The notes beneath the pieces were generated by a model. That model did not search any database. It had not been told where the DNA came from and worked only from the letters and a program-made list of their open reading frames with translations. Below, piece after piece: positions 42,566 to 54,130 of a stretch of DNA of 64,000 nucleotides. Source of the DNA: Rhabdornis inornatus (lineage: Eukaryota > Chordata > Aves > Passeriformes > Rhabdornithidae); assembly GCA_013397075.1 (NCBI GenBank), contig VWZS01003516.1, positions 1,488,001 through 1,552,000 of the forward strand, written 5' to 3'. Each line of letters opens with the position of its first letter. Within the stretch, counting starts at the first letter, position 1. The position numbers and the translations under genes are program-made.

Positions 42566-43379
42566 GTTTAAAATGCTTTTATATCAAAGGTGCATTGTGA
42601 CCAAATTGTTTAAAACAAAAGAGGAAAAAAAAATACAAAAACAAAGAAGAGGGCTGTATTATAAATATACATTATTGGCTATCTGCTTTGTATTTGAAAG
42701 TGGAATCTTACATCTTTGGTAGGTAAAATGCTGATAAGACTTATGTACAGTATATATTTAGCTAATGCAGTTGCATTATTCTATACCGGAAGGTATGTGT
42801 TTCAGGATTTTTCTCCAGGATGCTTTTGAACTGTTATAGACATATGACAACAGTGAATTGATAATCCTAAACCATCAATCCAGCAGTATTTACAGTATAA
42901 AAATGAATTGGTGTTCATGAGTCTTTGTGATAGTTGCAAACATGAATTTATGACCTGTTGCCATTGATAGAAATACAGTATAAATACAAGCTTGTATATT
43001 TTTCTTCCTACCATTTAAATATACAGTAGAATTTGAAGTTTTCTTGTTTTCAGGCACGGAAAAAAAGGTAAAAAAGAATTCCCTCCTAGACTACTGACTG
43101 TTTCAGGATTATCAGGTCACAGTTTGTACTCCTGGGTCTGCACACACAAATGTTGTGAACTCAAGGTTTTGTAAGAACTTGACACTGTTAATTCTGGAAA
43201 AAAAAAAGTGGAACTAGTCATATACAACACCAAACACAACATGATTTTATGGGATTATTATGAGCTTCTTTTAAGAACATTGACTGGGACGTAATGTAAA
43301 TTAGGCAGTTACTGTCATAGTTGAAACATTTTATTTTAAAGTGCTGAAGCAAAGGTGCAAGCTGAAATACTGAAGATTA

Positions 43380-43385
43380 AATAAA
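43380..43385 (+). promoter_or_regulatory. PPP2R5E: Possible polyadenylation signal AATAAA
   Basis: Hexamer within TTAAATAAATTT. A T-rich stretch (TTTTGACAGTCTTTT) starts about 40 bases on, rather far for an efficient site. A second AATAAA follows at 43569-43574. Confidence 0.3.
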
Positions 43386-43568
43386 TTTATAACAAATCAT
43401 GTCCCTTAGCCCATTGATTTTGACAGTCTTTTATTTCTGTTACCAAAAAAACCCCCAACTTGCTAGTGTGATTTCTGTGTGAAATGATCATTCACAGTAC
43501 AAGAGGGTGGACTCAAACTCATGCTCAAAGACTATGTTCCATTGTGAAAAACTGAGAAAGAATGGAGG

Positions 43569-43574
43569 AATAAA
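43569..43574 (+). promoter_or_regulatory. PPP2R5E: Possible polyadenylation signal AATAAA
   Basis: Hexamer within GGAATAAAACTT. It is followed by TTCATGTTTTTCACCTGGTGG, a reasonable T then G/T-rich context. Could define a roughly 2.3 kb 3'UTR. Confidence 0.35.
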
Positions 43575-43729
43575 ACTTCATGTTTTTCACCTGGTGGAGT
43601 AAAACACAACAATGTGAAATTAGAAAAAGCACCTTGTCCTGTACTTAGAGTTTAGGTGAGTGTTGTTTGTTCATATCTATTTTTGGTTTTGTCATGTCAT
43701 TCTGCTATTGATCATACAAAACTGAGGAG

Positions 43730-44180
43730 AACCTGGTGGGTTGCAATATTTCGTGGCCTCTGCCGCGGGGACAGCGGGGAGTGTCTGACGTTTAGAGATG
43801 ATTTATCACTTCTGAGAAGGAATGTTCCTTTGAGGAGAAGATGATGTGCTGTTGTTGTGAAGTCACTTGACTCTAAAGGCTGGGTGATGCACCTGAAGAA
43901 GCACCTGCTGCCAGGATCCCGTGTGTGCTGCAGTCCCAGCGCGATGTCCGGCCCCACGGGGCTCTACTGCTCCTGCTGGAGCTGCAGGAGGAAGAGGAAG
44001 GCAGCCCGTGGGCCCAAGTGTGATCAGTGCGTCAGAAATTACGCTTCTGTTTGCTTCTTGAGTTCCACAAACCACCTTTGTTTGTGTCAGTGTTGTTCTT
44101 GACTGCTCGTCCGGCAGGCGTTGGGTGGTCCTGCGTGTCCTGGGCCACATTGGTCTCGGGGAAGGGTTGAGCACTCTCTG
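43730..44180. other. CpG-dense patch near the end of the PPP2R5E 3'UTR
   Basis: By eye there are about 18 CpG dinucleotides in 450 bases (for example GCCGCGG, AGCGCGATGTCCGG, CTCGTCCGGCAGGCG), against roughly one per 150-250 bases in the flanks. Short open frames exist on both strands but none resembles a known protein. It may be conserved 3'UTR, an intragenic CpG islet or an unannotated promoter. Confidence 0.5.
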
Positions 44181-44364
44181 CTCACAGGAAAGAGCTGCAA
44201 GGGCATTGGGTCATGGGGATGTAACAACTGTACAAGTAAAGTTCCTCTCATACACTCTCAAATGACCACACGTTGCTTTCTTCGTCTTGCACGTCTCCCT
44301 TGCTGTTTTCCTTTCGTTGCTTTCGAGTGTTTTTTGTCTCTCTTCCAAAGGTTGGAATGCTTTA

Positions 44365-44370
44365 AATAAA
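44365..44370 (+). promoter_or_regulatory. PPP2R5E: Distal polyadenylation signal AATAAA
   Basis: Hexamer within CTTTAAATAAAAGTATTC, preceded by a T-rich upstream element (GTGTTTTTTGTCTCTCTTCC) and followed by GGAGTGTTTGCT. Both flanks fit a strong cleavage site, and no further good candidate appears for several hundred bases. Confidence 0.5.
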
Positions 44371-47300
44371 AGTATTCTAATGCCGCTGGAGTGTTTGCTA
44401 GCAGGGTTACAGTAAATTTAATCTTGGTTTTGTTAGCATAAGTAAAAGGGTTTAATTTATTTTTTTATCTGTTCTCATATATGGAAAAATGGAGGGTGTT
44501 GGAGCCAAGAACTGCTTTAGTAAGAAATGCTGCAGCTGTACTTACAGTGTATGTGTGTAAGTACAGCCTTAGGCTCTCTCACTTGATGGAAAAGAAAATA
44601 TATTAGGAGCTCTAAGAAGCTCTTCATTGTTTTGTGAGGAGTGGGAAAGATGAGATTCTTCTCCCTCCAAGTAAAACTGACATAACTTCCTTTTAGTTCT
44701 GTCTTTGAAAACAATGATGCCCTTTTTTCTTAATTGTGGGACACCACTATCCCAAAGCAATTGCCCTTAAAGAAGACAAAGGTGATGATGCTCAAGGTTG
44801 AAGAATGTTTTTATTTACTTGTAGCTTTTTTAATTTGGCTCATGTGCTTCCCTTAGCAGCTCTGGAGTGAGCCATGAGTTAGTTTTTTCCTAGTTGGTAT
44901 GTGCAGCAGATTTTATGTAGCCCAGTTTTCCATTTTGAACTCGGTGAAACAGCATCTTGAGACAGAATGGAACTACTTTGCGTTGGAAACTTTTATCCCA
45001 GTGTTGCTTCCCGTCCACAGAAGCGTGCGCTTTTTATCACAACCTCTCTTGAGTAAGAGTTTTTGTTACTTGGATCACCTGCTGTAAATATGTTGTATTC
45101 ATAACCTCATGGAGCCATGAGGAGTTTTCAAATATAAATAGTGCTGATACATTTCTTGTTGTTGTCCTATTTTTGATTGTAGTATAGCGAATGACCTGTC
45201 ATGCTTTTTGTTTCAAGGTTAGCATTAGATTCATAGATCTTAATATTTTAGCATTTCATTGTTTAAGCAGGAGAGGGCAGCAAAAGTTCATTTTTTCCCC
45301 ATAGGAATGCTCTGGTCCCATTACTGTTTTTAAACTTAGGTGCATCTAACTATCTGTGGGTAGCGGGGAAAAACGAAACTTTTTTATATATATTAAAAGG
45401 TGCATATGAAAATATATAGGCTGGTCCAACCAGACTGTGAAAATGTCTTCTACTCTACATCCAAGTAATAATAAAAATATCTTCCACCTCTGGATGAAGT
45501 ACAAGCAGGTCTTAACTCTTGGATTCAAATGTCATTCTTTGGAAACAGTTTGCTTTCTTAAAAATGGTATCAAAGAAACTCAAACTCAATGGTGCTCCCA
45601 GCCATAAATGTGTTATCTTCCTCTTTTGCACATGCTCAAGAGGCTCTGTACTGTGGGTGCATCTAAATAAAGAAGCAATGAAGTGTTTTCCAGGTGCCTG
45701 GCTTTTTTTTCCACCTCCTCCCATCTAAACTTCATGGGCCTTTTCAATAGTGAACTTGCAGCAATCAGGTACCCATCCACATGTATCAAATGTAAGGACT
45801 CTTGTCTGGAGAAAAAAAACCCAAAAATGAAGCAAGGAGGTGGCAATTTAAGTTTCAGCCAGAATTACCATAGTAAACACTCACTTTTCATTAAGTTAAT
45901 TTTTTTCAGAGGTCCTCTGGTGATGGTGAGTATCCTTGTACCTCACACAACCCCCCTGTGAGGGAGGTCAGGAGCAGGGGATGCAGGAGAGAGGCATTAA
46001 AGCCACACACTGTTCTTTGGGAGCCCTCTGAGCCTTACACTTTGGAGCTGGTGAAGGAATTTTCTCCTTTCTGGTGGGGTTCTTGTCTTTCATTCCTCGT
46101 GCTGTTCTGCCTTGCAGTTTGGAGGTGAAGGGAAAGGCTGGAGATGGTCACATACAGGGAGAAACCCTCTGGAGAGAGCCATGGATAGAGCCTGGAAAGG
46201 GGCACTGCAGGTGAATGGCTTGAGCAGCAGTGTAGGAGAGCTGGTTGCTTCAATAAAATGAGAAAATATTTATTAAACATCTGGTTTTTAAATATCATGT
46301 TTTTTACATGATTTGTTCCAATAGTCTAATCCTTAATTATTTCGATTTTTTTTCTCCAACTTTAATCAGTTGGATCTTGCCTGTCTTTGTCAGAAGAGCT
46401 CATAATCACAAATCTTTTTAAATACTTGTAAGACAGTATTCAGATCACTTAACATCTTTATGCCTCTTTACTTATTGCAAGGCAAGTATTTTCTAAAGAA
46501 GTTTAAAAAAAAGAACATGCAGTAAGTTGGCCTCCAGGGTAGGATTTGTCTTCTTACTTGCAAGTTAGAAATCAACCTTTACAGGATTGGAATTAAAAAC
46601 TTAAATTAGTTTCTACTTTCAGTAATGATAATTGCTTTGCTGATTTTTTCATCTTGTTCTTTCCTTCTCAGGGACGTTTTGGTATCTCATACAGCAGCAG
46701 AATGTCTGGTTTGTCTTACATTAAGTTTGGACCTCAGCTCACAAGTGTGTATGTAGCCTATGAAAGTAGCTTCGTGTGCAGGTAAAGGCTGTTCCGAAGG
46801 CTGCATTAATTACTGCCTCAGTGTACTCTGAAGGAATAGCTTGGGAGTTAAACTGATACAAGGTCTCAAATTATGATCTGTGGTTTTAAAGATTAAACAC
46901 TGGAGCTGGAGCTGAAGCTGAAGCAAATATCCTGAATCTGTTAGTAAATACCATGGAGACAAGTGTACTAACCCACTGTGAGCAGTGACCACAGGCTCTT
47001 CTGGGAGTTTCCATGACATGAGAAATGTTCATACAAAAACTTTATCTCGCATTATTTTTATGTTTGGTTGGTTTTGTTTTCCCTCTGTCCATGTTATTTA
47101 TTCAGTGTTATCCCCCCTCAGAGTCACTGAAGGTGTGAGAAGTCAGGGGTCGCTTGGGAAGGATGGAAAGCTTGAGATGCATTTAAAGAAATGTCTGGTT
47201 TTTATACAGTGGTTCATACTTGGATACACACTTGAAAGTGTCTGGGAATTTGGCATTATCCCTGGATCTGGGAAGGCCTTCCAAATACAGAATGAGAAAG

Positions 47301-48387
47301 GAATATTCTATACACCACCTGAATCTTGTCAAAATTCTTACTTTGCAAGGTTTTCGTTGTGTAAGAAGCCTCTGCACTTCCCTGACAGAGGAAGCAGTGA
47401 CCCAGCAGTGAGTATTCCTGGAGCCCCAGCCACAGCAGGAGCAGCTGGGGCAGAATGGCTCTGACAGCCAGGAAGGAAAGACCTTGTGTTTGCCCAAGGA
47501 TGTGTGCAGCCCTCCAGCAGTGAAGGCAGAGGTTACCTGCAAACCTTTTGTGAACTGAGCAGGCTCGGGTCAGGTTTGAATCTTCGCCTTTTGAACCTTC
47601 AGCACACGTGGTTGAGCTGTGTGAGCAAACTGGACAAATTATCCAGCTCAGTTTTAGGTTTTAATGTTAATTCTGCAAAGTGTACTGAGTAAGGTTACAG
47701 CTTATGCTCATCTGTCACCCCAAAGGCTATGCAGCAACTCCCCTGCTTTTTTAGGTATTTGGCAATGTTTGTGATGTGCATGAGTGGAAAATCGCTGTAT
47801 ATTTATTTAACTGTCTCCAAGTAATATGGGCATCTGCATTTCATAATCTTCCATTTCAGGCATCTTGAAGGCACCAAGCTCAAGTCTGCAGGTGGCAGAT
47901 CTTGGAGTAAACTGGAACTTGGCAAAGGACACTCTTGATTTCTAGAGGAAGGAAATGTGGAGTTCAGACAGTGGTAATTAGTTTGTTAGTCCACAGACTA
48001 TTTCACAAGCACAAGGGGATATTATTGCTATTTGCTCTGCATGACACTCATCAGACAATAATTGTCACGGTTAGTGGTTATGCATATTTCAAACATCAGT
48101 TCTGGCCAGACAAAAAGGACTCAGGAACACAAAGAAAAGAAAATTTCCCCCTGCAGTGTGGAGCCCCCAGCCCCTCTTTCTCCTGTGCTGCACTAGGTTC
48201 TGCAAACACAAGTATAAGGACTTGTAGTGGGCTGAATTTAAGCAAAATGTGCTGTCCTAGTTGAGATTCTTGTAAGGGGAACATAACTACAGACCAGGGG
48301 GCATTTCAGCCTTTTCCAAGCAAATGCCTTTCCATGTGGTCAGCTAAAGGAATGGGATTTCTTTAGAATTGAAAGATCAGGTTGTTT

Positions 48388-48600
48388 CAGGCTCCATCCA
48401 ATCTGGCTTGGACACTCCCAGGGATGGGGCAGCCACGACTTCTCTGGGCAGCCTGTGCCAGGGCCTCACCACCCTTGCAATAAAGAATTTCTTCCTAATA
48501 TCCTGTCTGACCCTGCCCTCCATCAGTTTGAAGCCATTCCCCCTCTCACTACACACCATTGTAAAAAGTCCTCTGATCAATATCTGCAAAGATCCAAAAC
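48388..48600 (-). mobile_element. CR1 LINE, 3' fragment on the minus strand
   Basis: Reverse complement of a CR1 end: GCTCCATCCAATCTGGCTTG, CCCAGGGATGGGGCAGCCAC, TTCTCTGGGCAGCCTGTGCC, AAAGAATTTCTTCCTAATAT and CACTACACACCATTGTAAA. The terminal tail motif is missing on the 48388 side. The only minus-strand CR1 I see in the window. Confidence 0.9.
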
Positions 48601-49029
48601 TCACAAAGCTGCACAAGCCTTTTGGATTCCTCTGCTAATTAATACAGCTTAGACAGGCCAAGCATGTGCAAGAGTTCTTGCTTGTGTGCAGTTTTTTGTC
48701 TGAATTTGGAGAGCAGAGGTGGCTGCTTATCCCATGGAATTGTAGTCCCTCAACTTTCAACTTTTTCAGCTTCTTTTTTTCCCTGAATTTTCATCTGGTT
48801 TTCTTGCACTAGGTGCGTGTTAGTGACTTTCTCTGCAGTTCAAATACACTCTGGTAAACAAAGATGCCCGTGGTTTACATCAAGTGCTTCAGAGTTGACT
48901 GAACCAAGAAGGGGCCCTGGCATTCAGGTGCAAGAGAACACTTCCAGCAGGAATCAGGTGTGCCCAGAAGGTACCCTTTACCCTATGATTTCAGCTGCTT
49001 GGAAAAGAGATTAACTAAATTAGACTGTA

Positions 49030-49032
<3 letters not shown>

Positions 49033-49065
<33 letters not shown>
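49033..49065. repeat. (AC)n microsatellite, 16 units
   Basis: Uninterrupted AC dinucleotides over 33 bases in the intergenic region; probably length-polymorphic. Confidence 0.97.
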
Positions 49066-49067
<2 letters not shown>

Positions 49068-49982
49068 TTTTCCTCTCCCCTCCCAATAATAATTTCTATC
49101 ATTTATATTGCTGCTAAATCCACCATCAAACTTCTTCTCACTTCCTATTCTAATTTACCAACCCCCTCTAAAATTATTGACAATGATACGTATGCTGTGT
49201 ATAATTTCATGGGACAATATCCAATCTATTACTAGGATTTGAAATCTAATAATTAAATTTATATGCTTGAGTTAATTGTCTAGGAAAACAGAATCTATAA
49301 ATAAGCCATTTAATGTCATAATGGCATTTTGGGTATCAATTAGTCGCTGATGTAGAATATCCTGTTTTGATTGCATCATCAGTGCAGCAGGGAGTGTGGG
49401 CATGGAATCCAGATCTTGCAGCAATAAATAAAATTTGATTTCTAATGCTTAAGTTGTTGCTTCAACATAAGCCTGATTTCATGGACTGCTGTTGGTCCAA
49501 CCTTCATTCATTGTGGCAGGGTAGTTCAAGGCAGAAATGGTTCAGTTTTATAAACCAGTTCTTTATTGACCAGAAACAGAAAAATCAGATGAAAAGAAAG
49601 CATTTCTCTCACAACATTCTTATTCAGTAGCCATGGTGGGCAAAATGCAGGTGAGGCTTAGGAGCAGAGATTTCAAGCTTGCTATGGAAATGCTGGTAGT
49701 CAGTTAAACTTCTGTGACCTTACTTCCACACTGGCTTGTCTCCTTCTGTGCTGCCTGACTTGGCAGCAGATGAACTCCCTAAAACACATCTTTAAAATGT
49801 ATTTGCCTTTACCGTAACCTTGAATTGTTTTCCATGTGTTCACATTCTCTCATTCCCATCCATTATCCCCATCAGGCCATTCATGCTAATACATTTTCCA
49901 AGTAGTGCCTCACCTTCTGGAAGTGTCTCTCTCCAGAGCTGGAGCTGTTATCTCTTTGCCCTCAAAACGAGGACTGAGAAGG

Positions 49983-50029
49983 TGAGAGGAGGAGGAGGAG
50001 GGGGAAGAGGAGGAGGAGAAGGAGAAGGG
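49983..50029 (+). repeat. GGA/GAA polypurine tract
   Basis: About 47 bases with only one T, near the start, built of GGA, GAGG and GAA units. It can form triplex (H-DNA) or G-quadruplex structures. Frames through it give glycine- or proline-rich strings on either strand that are not genes. Confidence 0.85.
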
Positions 50030-51689
50030 TTTCTGGCATCCCTGTGCCACTGGGATGGGAGTGTGAGTGATGCAGGGAGGACATCTCTGCTCCCTATGTG
50101 GTTCCTCTCCTCCCTGAGGAGAGAGGGCTGTGGGGTAACCCTCACTCACTCTCCATTGGATCCCCAATCCTTAGGTTTTCCATCCCACCACACACTTCCT
50201 TCCCTGAATTCTTCACTTCCCAAAGAATCAGATTCCTGGAGGGGAAGAGATGCAGAAAAAAGTTCTGTGTTAGTCCAGAACAGAGTTTGTCCCTCTGCAG
50301 AAGGGGATTTTGTTTAAATCTCAACGATAAATCAGATGTTTTTCTATCCAAGGCTAAGGTTTGGGGTTTTTGAAAGAATATTTTATTGGTTTTACCATGA
50401 CTGCACTAATACGAGCTTGAATGATGGATATCTTGCCTTTTCCAAGTACAGAAACATGACAAGACAGATTAAGTACAGCTCTTCTGTAAACTGCAGGACT
50501 TAATTCTCTTCCTGTCAGAGTCAATGATGGAAGTCCTGTTGCTGTCATCAAAAGTAAAATAAAGATCTGTGAGGAGATTGGACAAATCTGCTGTGTCTAT
50601 GTGGGAAAGTGGTCAGTACTAACAGGGGTGACGTGGACTCATTTCCTCTTCCTGCAGTAAATTGATCCTATTCATATCATCCACTATTGTGTGTACATTG
50701 TCTGGGTGACCTCTAGAAAGCTTTTATGGAGATGAGTTTCAGAGGGAATGTGTGATCCCAGTTTGCTTCCTGCTTATTTTACAATGACACCCATCAGCTC
50801 CAGAGAAAAACTGGATTTATTAATGCAGAATAAACCTCTGCTGCATTATTTGTGATGTGTACCTGAGCATTCAGGTGAACACTTCAGCACACGCAGTGAA
50901 CCCCAGCCCTGGGATGTTAAGTGAGGCAGTTTTTCTGAGGCTGTCTAGACACAATGTCTGCCTACAAAAGAATTTGGTTATGAACAGGGCAGTATTGTTC
51001 AAAAGATATTATTCTTCTACTGGGGAAATGGAAAGGATTTTTTTTTCTTTCAGGAGCAGGGAACTGCCCTTTCCTGGTGCAATTGTCATTTCATGACTGG
51101 TGTTACTAAAACTTTTCTCCACTGAGACTCTCCATTATTATTAATTATGTAAAACATGCTGTCTTGTGAAAAAAACTGCTCACTTATTCTTTGACATGAG
51201 AAAAAAAGATGGAAAGTAAGCAGTATAACTTCACTTGCTTTGTTTGGAGAATATCAAATGCATCCAGGAGAGGTATTTTGTATGGACTGCAGTAAATGCC
51301 ACTGTGATGCTGAGAAGAAAGGTGTGTACCATCTGTTTTGTCACCCTGTGGACCAGCACTTTGTGGACTGTGGAAAAAGGGACCTTGCACGGAATGTGCT
51401 GCTCTGCCCCAGACCTGAGAGGAGAGGGGCCACTGGGGAAAAATGTGGGTTTGGAATGAAGTTATAAAGCTGGAGATGAGTGAGGTGAAAAGACCAGTCA
51501 AAATCTGTTGAAACATTTATCTGCCTTGAAAGATGATTAGATGTTTAAGGAATTAAGGAGACAAGGCATTTTCAAACATGCCACATGTGTCTTTATCCAA
51601 GAAAACACTTTACTCCTATTGCCCAGTGCATCAGGTGGCGTTTTCTCAGCCATGTCAGTCAAAAGCTCAGTCTGGATCTCTTGCTCTGC

Positions 51690-52352
51690 CTGCCTGGGGG
51701 TGCTGGTCACCAGTGGCTGAACATGAGCCAGGTGTGCCCAGGTGGCCAAAAAGGCCAATGGCACCTGGCCTGTGTCAGTGTGGCAGCAGGAGCAGGGCAG
51801 TGATTGTCCCCTGTGCTGGGCACTGGTAAGGCTGCACCTCAGATCCTGGGGTCATTTTTGGGCCCCTCACTACAAGAAGGACCTTGAGGGGTAAGAACAT
51901 GTCCAGAGAAGGGAACAGAGCTGGAGAAGGGTCTGGAGCACAAATCCTTTGAGGAGCAGCTGAGGGAGCTGGGGGGGCTCAGCCTGGAGAAAAGGAGGCT
52001 CAGGGGAGTCTTTCACTCCTTTTCACTCTCTACAGTCCCTGAAGGGAAGATGTAGCCACGTGAGGGTCAGTCTGTTTTCCCAAGCAACAAGGAATAGAAC
52101 AGGAGAAACCACCTCAAGTTGTGCCAGAGAACATTTAGATTGGGCATTAGGAAAAATTTCTTCACCAGAAGGGTGGTCAAGCACTGGCAGAGGCTGCTCG
52201 AGGAAATGAAATCACCATTCCTGGAGATATTTAAAAGATTTGCAGATGTGGCACTTGAGGACATGGTTTAGTGGTGGGCTTGGCAGTGTTGGATTAACAG
52301 TTGGACTTGATGATCTTAAAAGTATTTTCCATCCTTAATGATTCCATGGTTT
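51690..52352 (+). mobile_element. CR1 LINE, about 660 bases of the 3' end
   Basis: The longest CR1 here. In order: GGCTGAACATGAGCCAGGTG, TGCCCAGGTGGCCAAAAAGG, CAATGGCACCTGGCCTGTGT, TTTTGGGCCCCTCACTACAA, GGGTCTGGAGCACAAATCC, GAGGAGCAGCTGAGGGAGCT, AATTTCTTCACCAGAAGGGT and the end TGATGATCTTAAAAGTATTT with TTAATGATTCCATGG. It retains the C-terminal end of the reverse-transcriptase frame, broken. It seems a different CR1 subfamily from the copies ending in CCCTTCCAACCC. Confidence 0.92.
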
Positions 52353-54080
52353 TACCTGTCCTTGTATGTGACTGTTTCAGGCTGACCTCTGGGTGGGGTT
52401 TAGAGTGGTTATTGTCCTTCTCTTCAGTGCAGAGGAGAGGGTAACAGAAGGAGTGGGGAGCTGTATTTATTGCCCCCAGTAATTTCCTATTTGCATGTGC
52501 TACACAGCTTTGGCAAGAGGAGAGATTCTGAATAACGCCCTGTTTGGATGAAATGCCCTAAGCCTTTTTAAAAAAGGTATGAAAATCCAGTGTCCAATGG
52601 CTTTGGTGATAAAAACCTCTTGACAATGATGTCAAGAAGACCACATTTAAAGCAGGGTTCCTTGGACCATGGTTTGAAGTTCCCACTTTCCTGTGACATG
52701 GAGAATCCCTTTTAGTCCAGAGTTCCCCTTGGATCAGGCAAAATCTATGTTGCTCAGCCTGCAGCCACTGTCTGTTTCTTATATATTAATTAGAAGGTTT
52801 GGAAAACCTTTGTCTGGACATGGTCCTGTGCATGCACTCAAACAACTTAAATGGGGGAAGAGAGTAGATTAGATAATTTTAATCTATCTGTCAACACTCT
52901 GGCTCCTTGGATTAAAAAGAATAAGGTGATTTCTCAGATGAAAAAAAGCTGTACAAGTGATGTCCAGAAGCTGTCACTGGTACCAGTATCTTTGGAGACA
53001 CATTACAGCTCCACCAGTGCTCTCCATGCTGTGCAGAGAATGTCACCCAAAGAAGGAAAATCAGTAAATTTTGGGCTGTGGCTCTGGAGGTTGTTCTGTG
53101 TCTTCTTGGCATCTTGTTGCCAATCTCTGTGAGGAAGGTTTTCTGAAGTAAGTACAGACCAGCAGTTTTCCCTTTCAGTGTCAGTGGAGATTTGGCCATT
53201 GCTAACCCTGATAAATTTAACCTACAGTGCTTGTTGCTCTTGGGTGATGCTTTATAAAGTATTCAGAAAGTGAAGCCTGCAGGACAACTGATCCCTGATG
53301 CTAATTAAAGAGGCAAACCTTAAATTTCATTTTCTACCCTTATGCTTCAAGTCAAACCCAGCATTTTATTATCTTTCCAGCTTAATATGTAAGTAATTTG
53401 TAATGCATTTTCCTTATAAAGCAACATCTGTATGTTGTATTCTTTACATGTCCAAGAAGTTCAGAGTCTTTTAGTACTTTGAGTTGAGTGGGAATACCTG
53501 GGGTACAGTTTGGCACACACCTCTGCAAACATACCTTTTAGTCATTTCACTTCTGGGTTTAAACTTAAATGGATGAGCACAGATTTAAGCAGCTGGATTT
53601 CAACATCTATTTGCCACATGCCAGCTGCAAGCAAAGCAAGAAAATATTATACTCAGCCATGATTTACATATTTGACCTTTGAACTCCACAGGATATAGCT
53701 GACATTGTCAGAGTCAAATACTGTGTGAAACATGAAACTTGTCTTGTTAGACTGTCCAATCTTTATAAATTAATATCTGATTTGAAAGTGTCTTTAAATG
53801 ACAAAAGTGTTTTGTATTTATCAGGATTTATCTGTCTGATCTAATGAAAGTAGGCATAGCTTACAAAGGCTGCAGAATAAAAAGCATGCTTGAAGCAAGG
53901 CAGAAGTGTGCAGCATTAGCACCATAAAATTGCATTTGTGGTACTCTTTTCAGTTAATCTCTATTGATTAATCCATATGCAGGAGAGTGCAGGCTCTGAC
54001 CTGAACTTTCAGCTCAGGTGAAATCGTTACTACTGTGATATCAGAATTTGTAGATAAGCTGTAAACTATAGTGAGTGATG

Positions 54081-54130
54081 TTAATTAGGAAGAAATTCTT
54101 CTCTGAGAGGATGGTGAGACAGTCACAGTG
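54081..54130 (+). mobile_element. Short CR1 fragment
   Basis: TTAGGAAGAAATTCTTCTCT followed by GAGAGGATGGTGAGACA matches the conserved CR1 segment before the GGCACTGG block. It ends abruptly into unrelated sequence. Fifty bases only, hence moderate confidence. Confidence 0.5.

Larger units (their letters stand above)
41303..44385 (+). other. PPP2R5E: PPP2R5E 3'UTR, inferred extent
   Basis: It begins after the TAA stop. The first 2.3 kb is AT-rich with several AATAAA hexamers, A runs near 42.04 and 42.52 kb and a Pumilio-type octamer. The end is placed just after the AATAAA at 44365, which has a G/T-rich segment (GGAGTGTTTGCT) about 15-25 bases downstream. Where transcripts really end cannot be decided from sequence; an end near 41.89 kb is equally credible for a short form. 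Confidence 0.55.

Noticed and set aside
43857..44174. Overlapping open frames on both strands in the CpG-dense patch
   Set aside because: GC-rich sequence lacks stops on both strands by chance; no recognisable domain.
46985..47542. 159- and 119-codon frames on opposite strands
   Set aside because: They overlap each other, show no conserved motif, and have no splice or promoter context.
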